Part shown: positions 21,188-25,744 of the stretch, piece by piece
How positions within the stretch are numbered: the stretch's first letter is position 1
Layout of the letters: every line of letters begins with the position of its first letter
Source: a virus
IMG/VR virus record: IMGVR_UViG_3300031569_000565
Location: 1-25,744 of that record
Length of the DNA: 25,744 nucleotides
Reading direction: 5' to 3' (one strand)
Position numbers and translations under genes: made by a program
Notes under the pieces: generated by a model
Told to the model about the DNA's origin: nothing
The model's database searches: none
What the model saw: the letters and a program-made list of their open reading frames with translations, nothing else

Positions 21188-21932
21188 AATATTATTAACA
21201 GGCCATAAAGGATTTATTGGTACACATTTACTAAACAGACTATTAGAAACAAAAGACAGAGTAGTAGTTGGTATTGACCTACAAGACGGACTTGACTTAT
21301 GTGATGTAGAGTTTTCAGAAGAGTTTGATTTAATTATACATCTAGCAGGCAAAAGTGGAGTTCGAGAAAGTACAAACGATCCTGCAGGCTATTGGCGTAA
21401 CAATGTTGAAGCAAGCAAGCGTCTGTTTGAACGCTACAGAGATACACGTATACTATACGCAAGCAGTTCCAGTGCTTACGAGCCCGATTTGAACCCTTAT
21501 GCGGCGTCTAAGTACATAGTCGAAGAAGCTGCTGAACGTTATGCTGATACACTAGGCATGCGGTTTCATACCGTTTATTCAGACACTCCACGCAAAGGCA
21601 TGTTCTTTGACAAACTATTTAATGGTGGACTAGAATATGTAACAGATCACTATAGAGACTTTATACACATTGAAGATTTATGCGATGCTATTGAGCTTTG
21701 TATGAAAAGCACGTATACAGGCACTATTGATATAGGCACGGGTACTCCATATAAGATCCGTGATTTTGCAGACAACTTGCCTATCCGCCTAAATACACCA
21801 CATGAACGACAATGGACTTGTGCGAACATGGAAAAAATTAAGACTTTGGGCTTTAAACCTAAATATAATATAGAAAAGTACTTGACAAACGGTCATAAAG
21901 ATAATATAATAAAACTTAACATAGGAGAATAA
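21180..21932 (+). CDS. NAD(P)-dependent epimerase/dehydratase (extended SDR)
   Basis: The 250-residue protein has the SDR signature features: the nucleotide-binding TGHKGFIGTHL near the N-terminus, DLIIHLAGKSGVRES (the family's HLAA-type segment), ASSSSAYE with the catalytic Ser, and YAASK with Tyr and Lys of the active site. A FIHIEDLCDAIELCM segment matches the usual substrate-domain region. It is shorter than UDP-glucose 4-epimerase (about 340), so it is a minimal or divergent sugar-nucleotide epimerase or dehydratase. It is the last gene of the cassette; the sigma-70 promoter of the clamp gene lies inside its 3' end. Confidence 0.88.
   Translation: MHRILLTGHKGFIGTHLLNRLLETKDRVVVGIDLQDGLDLCDVEFSEEFDLIIHLAGKSGVRESTNDPAGYWRNNVEASKRLFERYRDTRILYASSSSAYEPDLNPYAASKYIVEEAAERYADTLGMRFHTVYSDTPRKGMFFDKLFNGGLEYVTDHYRDFIHIEDLCDAIELCMKSTYTGTIDIGTGTPYKIRDFADNLPIRLNTPHERQWTCANMEKIKTLGFKPKYNIEKYLTNGHKDNIIKLNIGE
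21883..21910 (+). promoter_or_regulatory. Sigma-70 promoter for the sliding clamp gene (TTGACA-16-TATAAT)
   Basis: TTGACA 21883-21888 and TATAAT 21905-21910, both perfect, with a 16-base spacer. Transcription would start near 21917, just before the GGAG and ATG of the clamp gene. It lies inside the end of the epimerase gene, so clamp expression can be independent of the cassette. Confidence 0.75.
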
Positions 21933-21933
21933 C

Positions 21934-22668
21934 ATGAAAGACATCTTACAAGACGTAGTCGCAAAAACACACTCGCTGGGATTCCTCAGCTTAGTTAAAG
22001 TAACGGGTGGCGAAACTACTACATTTGAATCAATGGCCGAGGATCGGTCAGTGATACTTACAGCAGAAACAACTTCTAATGTTGCATCTGGTACATTTGG
22101 TATGCCTAACTTAGATAAGTTAGCATTGCACTTGAAGAATCCAGAGTATCAGAAAGATGCTAAGATCGATGTTGTGCAAGCAGAACGCAATGGCGAAACT
22201 ATTCCTACGCATATTCACTTTGAAAATGCAGCAGGCGATTTCCAAAACGATTACCGTTTTATGAATCAGCAAATTATTGATGAAAAACTTAAAAGTGTTA
22301 AATTTAAAGGTGCAAGCTGGGACGTAACATTTAATCCGCATGTTGCTAGTATTACAAGAATGAAACTGCAAAGTGCAGCACATTCCGAAGAACCTACGTT
22401 TAACGTAAAAACTGTAAAAACAGGCGATGCAACTGATCTTGTGTTTAGCTTCGGTGATCAAAGCACACACGCAGGCGAGTTTGTATTCCAGTCTAATATA
22501 GAAGGTTCGTTGTCGCATACTTGGGCTTGGCCTGTAGCACAAACACAGTCAATTTTAAGTCTTGGTGGTGATATTACAATGAGCATTAGTGATCAAGGTG
22601 CTATGCAAATTACAGTTAACAGTGGTTTAGCTACATACAATTATATTCTTCCAGCGCAGAGTAAGTAA
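21934..22668 (+). CDS. 45: Sliding clamp DNA polymerase accessory protein, gp45-like
   Basis: The 244-residue protein looks like the T4 gp45 clamp, a trimeric ring that holds polymerase on DNA and also activates late transcription. The end ISDQGAMQITVNSGLATYNYILPAQSK-type pattern (beta-strands closing with a short tail) and the N-terminal KDILQDVVAKTHSLGF helix fit gp45 proteins of marine T4-like phages. The length is near that of T4 (228). A GGAG ribosome-binding site precedes ATG 21934, and its own strong sigma-70 promoter is upstream. Clamp-loader genes 44 and 62, next to gene 45 in T4, are not next to it here. The stop overlaps the next gene (TAATG). Confidence 0.85.
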   Translation: MKDILQDVVAKTHSLGFLSLVKVTGGETTTFESMAEDRSVILTAETTSNVASGTFGMPNLDKLALHLKNPEYQKDAKIDVVQAERNGETIPTHIHFENAAGDFQNDYRFMNQQIIDEKLKSVKFKGASWDVTFNPHVASITRMKLQSAAHSEEPTFNVKTVKTGDATDLVFSFGDQSTHAGEFVFQSNIEGSLSHTWAWPVAQTQSILSLGGDITMSISDQGAMQITVNSGLATYNYILPAQSK

Positions 22669-24227
22669 TGAATAAAGACCTTACAGAAGCGCAACAAGAT
22701 TACGCACATTTCTTACCTGCACTTAGTGGCTTCTATGCAACTTATGTGGGCAAGCAACGTTATCCTGATCCTGTAACTGGTCCGTATGTTTCTGATGATC
22801 GTATGCCTAAAAACTTTGCAAATGGCATGGAAAGTCTTAACTATCTTAACTCCAAAGAAGGAGCATTTACATACAAGTGGACGCTTTACTCTGCAGGACA
22901 TGCTGAATTAGACACTACTAAGTTTAGCCCTAAGGAAGATATGATCCGTAATAGAGATCGTGATAATACTTGGGCACTAGGCGATAGTGGTGGTTTTCAA
23001 ATTGGTAAAGGTGTTTGGGAAGGCGATTGGAAAGATCCTAATTGTCCTAAAGCACAGCAAAAACGTGATAGTGTTTTGCGTTGGATGGATGCTTACATGG
23101 ACTATGGTATGATACTTGATATTCCAGCTTGGGTTGCACGTTCACCAGCAGGTGCAAAGGCAACTGGTATTAGTACATATCAAGAAGCTGTGAAAGCAAC
23201 ACGTATTAACAATGACTATTGGATGAAGCATAGAACAGGTGCTTGTAAGTTCCTTAACGTATTGCAAGGTGAGAATCATGCAGACGCCGATGACTGGTAT
23301 GAGCAAATGAAAGACTATTGCGATCCAGTCAAATATCCAGACAATCACTTTAATGGGTGGTCAATGGGTGGTCAGAATATGTGCGATGTGCATTTGGTTC
23401 TTAAACGTATAGTTTCATTGCACTATGATGGACTACTACAAAGCGGTATACACGATGTAATGCACTTCTTAGGCACATCTAAGCTAGAATGGGCTACGTT
23501 ACTTACAGACGTACAACGAGCTGTACGTAAGTACTATAACCCTACTATGATGCTTACATTTGACTGTGCTAGTCCATTTTTAGCAACTGCTAATGGACAA
23601 GTATATACATCAGTTGAAACACCTGATAGAGGTAAATGGACCTATCGAATGGTGCCTAGTGTGGACGAACTAAAGTATGCAACTGACACTCGAGGATTTA
23701 AAGACGCTACACTACAAGACGGTATCTTTAATACATTTGAAGATAGTCCATTAACTGACGGATTATTAGTTAACGATATTTGCACGTATTCAGTCGGTGA
23801 TACTAATAAAATTGGTACTATTAAAGTACTCAAAGGCGATGTTGACTTAGACAAAGAAGGTAATCCTTTGCTAGATGCAGATGGTAACACAACTGTACGT
23901 GGCAGGGACTCAACGAGCTGGGATAGCTTTAGTTATGCTATTCAGATGGGCCATAACGTATGGACACACATTAATGCTGTACAAGAAGCTAATAGACAGT
24001 ACGATGCAGGCGTTATACCTAAGATGCTTGTAGACGAAAAGTTTGATCGTATTCTATTTAGAGATGTTGTTGAAGAGATTTTTTCAAAGACAACTCGAGA
24101 AGAGTCTATGAAGGTTATTGATAGTTATTCAAAGTTTTGGATGGCCATTCCAGGAACACGTGGTGCTATTGGTAAGAAGACTGTGAATGCTAGTACCACC
24201 TTTGGCAATTTATTCGAGGAGATATAA
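22668..24227 (+). CDS. dpdA: DpdA-like 7-deazaguanine DNA transglycosylase (TGT superfamily)
   Basis: The 519-residue protein carries the tRNA-guanine transglycosylase core: GDSGGFQ (Asp106-Gln111, TGT's general acid region), LNVLQGE (Gln200), GWSMGG (substrate-binding Gly-Gly), and TFDCASPFLATANGQVYT, matching TGT's FDCxxPTRxARxGxxFT with the putative nucleophile Asp299. The CxCxxC zinc site of bacterial TGT is missing. That combination fits DpdA, which exchanges guanine for a 7-deazaguanine in DNA. It is longer than bacterial TGT (about 375), with the extra sequence C-terminal. Being next to the sliding clamp and a QueD-like gene, it probably modifies phage DNA and protects it from restriction. 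A tRNA role cannot be excluded. Confidence 0.8.
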   Translation: MNKDLTEAQQDYAHFLPALSGFYATYVGKQRYPDPVTGPYVSDDRMPKNFANGMESLNYLNSKEGAFTYKWTLYSAGHAELDTTKFSPKEDMIRNRDRDNTWALGDSGGFQIGKGVWEGDWKDPNCPKAQQKRDSVLRWMDAYMDYGMILDIPAWVARSPAGAKATGISTYQEAVKATRINNDYWMKHRTGACKFLNVLQGENHADADDWYEQMKDYCDPVKYPDNHFNGWSMGGQNMCDVHLVLKRIVSLHYDGLLQSGIHDVMHFLGTSKLEWATLLTDVQRAVRKYYNPTMMLTFDCASPFLATANGQVYTSVETPDRGKWTYRMVPSVDELKYATDTRGFKDATLQDGIFNTFEDSPLTDGLLVNDICTYSVGDTNKIGTIKVLKGDVDLDKEGNPLLDADGNTTVRGRDSTSWDSFSYAIQMGHNVWTHINAVQEANRQYDAGVIPKMLVDEKFDRILFRDVVEEIFSKTTREESMKVIDSYSKFWMAIPGTRGAIGKKTVNASTTFGNLFEEI

Positions 24228-24228
24228 A

Positions 24229-24396
24229 ATGGCTTTGCGTCCTAAAAAGAAAAACTTAGAAAGACTTAAAAAGATGCACGAACATTTACACGGTGTAATA
24301 GAAAAGTCTGAAAAAGAACGTGCTAATGAAATGGAAGTACAGCAATTAAAAAAAGAAAAACTGGCAATTAAGGATCAATTAAAAAATGAAACGTGA
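24229..24396 (+). CDS. DUF465/YdcH-like small helical protein
   Basis: A 55-residue, highly charged helical hairpin. LERLKKMHEHLHGVIEK and LKKEKLAIKDQLKNE match the pattern of the DUF465 (YdcH) family, which has a His/Leu-containing first helix and LKKEKLxLKDxI in the second. No function is known to me. ATG 24229 is chosen for its GAGGAG ribosome-binding site eight bases upstream, rather than an earlier in-frame TTG inside the dpdA-like gene. Its end overlaps the next gene by 11 bases. It lies between two genes of the proposed DNA-modification block. Confidence 0.75.
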   Translation: MALRPKKKNLERLKKMHEHLHGVIEKSEKERANEMEVQQLKKEKLAIKDQLKNET

Positions 24397-24907
24397 TTAC
24401 GACACAGGCGAAGCAAACGACATCATCTTCTTTACAGGTGTAGAAGTTGAAAAGACTCCTGCGTTTGGAATGAAGACATTGTTTGTTACTGGCACACAGG
24501 ACTACAACGAGATAATGAAGTTCTACAAAGAAGAACAGTGCGAACATATCTTCTTTGGTGCTAATCACAGTTATAAGCCAGTTACTTCAGATGAGTTTGA
24601 AGACTGGGATCTAATGATCCGTGCGTTTACAGATCAAGGTATCTTATGCAGTTTAGACATTCCAAGTACTATTAACCTTGAATGGTTCTTAGACGGCGGT
24701 CTAACTGAGGTAGATAACTTTATTCCGCAACTTCGTGTTGTGGTTCCTTATGTTAAACAGTGGAACTACAACACAATGATTAAAATTGACGATAAAGATT
24801 TTAAAGCAACTAATCCAGGTGTTTGGTGCCATAGCCTGCATGAGTTGATGGACCGTAATAAATTTACGGATTGGAACAATTATGGCCTTGACAAAGTAAT
24901 CAAATGA
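24386..24907 (+). CDS. Conserved marine phage protein of unknown function, in the modification block
   Basis: The 173-residue protein has no motif I can name. Characteristic segments are FFTGVEVEKTPAFGMKTLFV near residues 15-34, HIFFGANHSY, CSLDIPSTINLEWF, and IKIDDKDFKATNPGVWCHSL at about 132-151. The alternating short beta-strands and helices suggest an alpha/beta or TIM-like fold. I recall close relatives in marine T4-like phages near the same kind of gene. It has no CxxxCxxC and so is not QueE. It lies between DUF465-like and QueD-like genes, so a role in base modification or partner binding is possible but unproven. Confidence 0.78.
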   Translation: MKRDYDTGEANDIIFFTGVEVEKTPAFGMKTLFVTGTQDYNEIMKFYKEEQCEHIFFGANHSYKPVTSDEFEDWDLMIRAFTDQGILCSLDIPSTINLEWFLDGGLTEVDNFIPQLRVVVPYVKQWNYNTMIKIDDKDFKATNPGVWCHSLHELMDRNKFTDWNNYGLDKVIK

Positions 24908-24916
24908 AAGTATACT
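24888..24916 (+). promoter_or_regulatory. Sigma-70 promoter (TTGACA-17-TATACT) before the QueD-like gene
   Basis: TTGACA 24888-24893 and TATACT 24911-24916 with a 17-base spacer; one mismatch. The predicted start of transcription, about 24923, coincides with an in-frame ATG, so translation from that ATG would be leaderless. This favours the downstream ATG 24983. Confidence 0.7.
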
Positions 24917-24982
24917 AGTACTATGACAAATGAAGCTTATTATGATTATATGCTACGTAGAACAAGAGAAGAAGACGATAAA

Positions 24983-25372
24983 ATGACAACACAACAAGCA
25001 AGCAGAAGTGTATGGGTTACCTTTCGTAAAGAAGGTGTACATATGTACCCAGGCGCAGACACTGATCCTAAACTAGCAACAGGCGAATGGGATGATGTAT
25101 CATTCCTAGGCATTCCGCATCGTCATATTTTCCATTTTAAAGTTCGCATCGAAGTGTTTCACAACGATCGCGATATTGAGTTTATTCAGTTTAAACGCTG
25201 GATGGAACGGTTGTATGCACAAGATGTAATACAACTGAATCACAAGTCATGTGAGATGATCGCAGATGATTTGTACCAAGAAATTTCTACAAAATACCCA
25301 AGCCGGTTTGTAGAAATTGATGTCGCCGAAGATGGCGAAAACGGCTGTTCAATTTTTTATCCTAAAAACTAA
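24983..25372 (+). CDS. QueD/PTPS-like T-fold protein, atypical
   Basis: The 129-residue protein aligns by eye with 6-carboxytetrahydropterin synthase (QueD), which makes the precursor of 7-deazaguanines. PHRHIFHFKVRIEV corresponds to QueD's HGHxFxVxLxI, IEFIQFKRWMERLY to its DFxxLK helix, LNHK to LDHxYLN, SCEMIADDLYQEIS to TSExLAxWIW, and VAEDGENGCSIFY to VxETxxxGCxY. The first metal His may be in EGVHMYPG. The catalytic Cys just before HGH in QueD is absent, so the chemistry may differ. ATG 24983 is preferred because the promoter's predicted transcription start falls at the upstream ATG (24923); that start would add 20 poorly conserved-looking residues. Confidence 0.65.
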   Translation: MTTQQASRSVWVTFRKEGVHMYPGADTDPKLATGEWDDVSFLGIPHRHIFHFKVRIEVFHNDRDIEFIQFKRWMERLYAQDVIQLNHKSCEMIADDLYQEISTKYPSRFVEIDVAEDGENGCSIFYPKN

Positions 25373-25392
25373 TGCTATTAAAGGAACATAAA

Positions 25393-25587
25393 ATGGCTAA
25401 CTTCAATCGGGAAGCATACAATAAAGTATTTGATGACCTAGATAAGTTTAAAGACTACTGTAGGTTCGAAGCTAAACCGTATGACGAAAAGAGTCTTTAT
25501 AAGAAAGGCGATCGAATCTGGGAAAGTTATCTTTCTTGGCAAAAATACCAAGGTCGGCAACAACGTCGGGCAAGGAACGGAAATTGA
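25393..25587 (+). CDS. Small conserved phage protein
   Basis: A 64-residue polar protein (NFNREAYNKVFDDLDKFKDYC at the start, a basic QQRRARNGN at the end). I believe similar short proteins occur in marine T4-like phages, but I know no function. ATG 25393 is chosen over 25372 because AAAGGA lies about 8 bases before it; 25372 overlaps the previous stop. The many aromatic and charged residues suggest a small folded helical domain. Its stop overlaps the next start as TTGA. Confidence 0.68.
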   Translation: MANFNREAYNKVFDDLDKFKDYCRFEAKPYDEKSLYKKGDRIWESYLSWQKYQGRQQRRARNGN

Positions 25588-25744
25588 TTTATATTGTAGA
25601 CATTGAAGCAGTTGACTCACGCTATACTAAGCAATGGAAAGAGTATCTTCCTAAACAACTGCAACGAGCTACAAACGAAGACGTCACTGTAATTAGTGGC
25701 GGAGAAGTACCTCAGGCTACAACGCCTGGGGCATTTCTTAACTT
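25584..25744 (+). CDS. Start of a conserved phage protein, runs off the window
   Basis: From TTG 25584 (overlapping the preceding stop as TTGA) an open frame continues to the window end, 53 codons. It begins MIYIVDIEAVDSRYTKQWKEY and contains VTVISGGEVPQATTPGAFLN. Beginning with a beta-strand and an ISGG loop suggests a Rossmann-like or GT-B-type N-terminal domain; I recall similar proteins in marine T4-like phages. Too little is visible to name the family. If it proves to be a glycosyltransferase it would fit the sugar-nucleotide cassette and the DNA-modification block. Confidence 0.6.
   Translation, partial: MIYIVDIEAVDSRYTKQWKEYLPKQLQRATNEDVTVISGGEVPQATTPGAFLN

Noticed and set aside
22120-22542. 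140-codon minus-strand frame inside the clamp gene
   Set aside because: It is rich in Cys, Phe and Ile as typical of antisense AT-rich coding, and conflicts with the clamp gene.
22668-24227. Ordinary queuosine tRNA-guanine transglycosylase
   Set aside because: The zinc site CxCxxC is missing and the protein is about 140 residues longer than bacterial TGT; context is DNA replication. It is kept as DpdA-like, though a tRNA role is not excluded.
24187-24228. Upstream extension of the DUF465-like gene from TTG 24187
   Set aside because: The extension overlaps the end of the dpdA-like gene and lacks a ribosome-binding site, whereas ATG 24229 follows GAGGAG.
1-25744. CRISPR array, insertion sequence, integrase or att site
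   Set aside because: No repeated spacer-type units, transposase motifs, recombinase motifs or flanking direct repeats were found by reading the window.

Overview
The window looks like a piece of the genome of a T4-like (straboviral/kyanoviral-type) myovirus from a marine environment. The evidence is a tightly packed, AT-rich, almost entirely plus-strand gene array holding a family-B DNA polymerase (gp43), a gp45-type sliding clamp, a DsbA-like DNA-binding protein, PhoH, ThyX, a phage-type peptide deformylase and several proteins of the kind shared by marine T4-like phages. Genes overlap by stop/start junctions (TAATG, ATGA, GTGA, TTGA). Short ATAAATA/CTAAATA boxes resemble T4-type late promoters, and a few near-perfect host sigma-70 promoters (TTGACA, 16-17 bp, TATAAT) are also present. 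No photosynthesis gene is seen, so a heterotrophic host is more likely than a cyanobacterium. The IscU and IscA proteins resemble proteobacterial Isc proteins, which hints at a proteobacterial host. No tRNA, CRISPR, insertion sequence or integrase was seen, and no gene-free stretch exceeds about 155 bases.

Layout. (1) 1-2209: the end of thyX, a DNA methyltransferase, and phoH on the minus strand (the only minus-strand gene) with a hairpin-rich leader. (2) 2210-5067: two unidentified phage proteins, then a lysis cassette made of a GH19 endolysin with a peptidoglycan-binding domain and an inner/outer-membrane spanin pair of the lambda Rz/Rz1 type, partly encoded in overlapping frames. (3) 5051-5987: a consensus sigma-70 promoter, a small ORF, then iscU and iscA, a captured Fe-S cluster assembly pair. 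(4) 6026-10894: two small membrane proteins (one with a canonical EF-hand loop), a DnaJ-like J-protein, peptide deformylase, a ClpA-like unfoldase with an apparent ClpP-docking tripeptide, and an unknown; together a protein-quality-control block. (5) 10899-16184: probable virion or prohead-associated proteins. Several begin with short leaders ending in [L/I/V]-x-E, like capsid-targeting propeptides removed by a T4 gp21-type prohead protease. Two of these proteins are enzymes (a nucleotidyltransferase and a HAD nucleotidase). Cys-containing tails recur. (6) 16227-19742: dsbA-like gene, a membrane protein and DNA polymerase. (7) 19744-21932: a four-gene sugar-nucleotide cassette (phosphomannomutase-like HAD, cupin, TagD-like cytidylyltransferase, NAD-dependent epimerase) inserted between polymerase and clamp. 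(8) 21934-25744: the clamp, then a tRNA-guanine-transglycosylase-superfamily protein of DpdA type, a DUF465-like peptide, an unknown, a QueD/PTPS-like T-fold protein that lacks the usual catalytic Cys, a small ORF, and the start of another gene running off the end.

Taken together, the sequence suggests a lytic phage that copies its DNA with its own polymerase and clamp and possibly modifies it twice: by methylation, and by a 7-deazaguanine base exchange carried out by the DpdA-like protein. It supports host Fe-S and protein homeostasis and may package enzymes inside its head. The DpdA/QueD-like module, the leader-tagged enzyme block, the iscU-iscA pair and the sugar-nucleotide cassette are the parts most worth following up. 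All family assignments come from reading motifs by eye; no database search was run.
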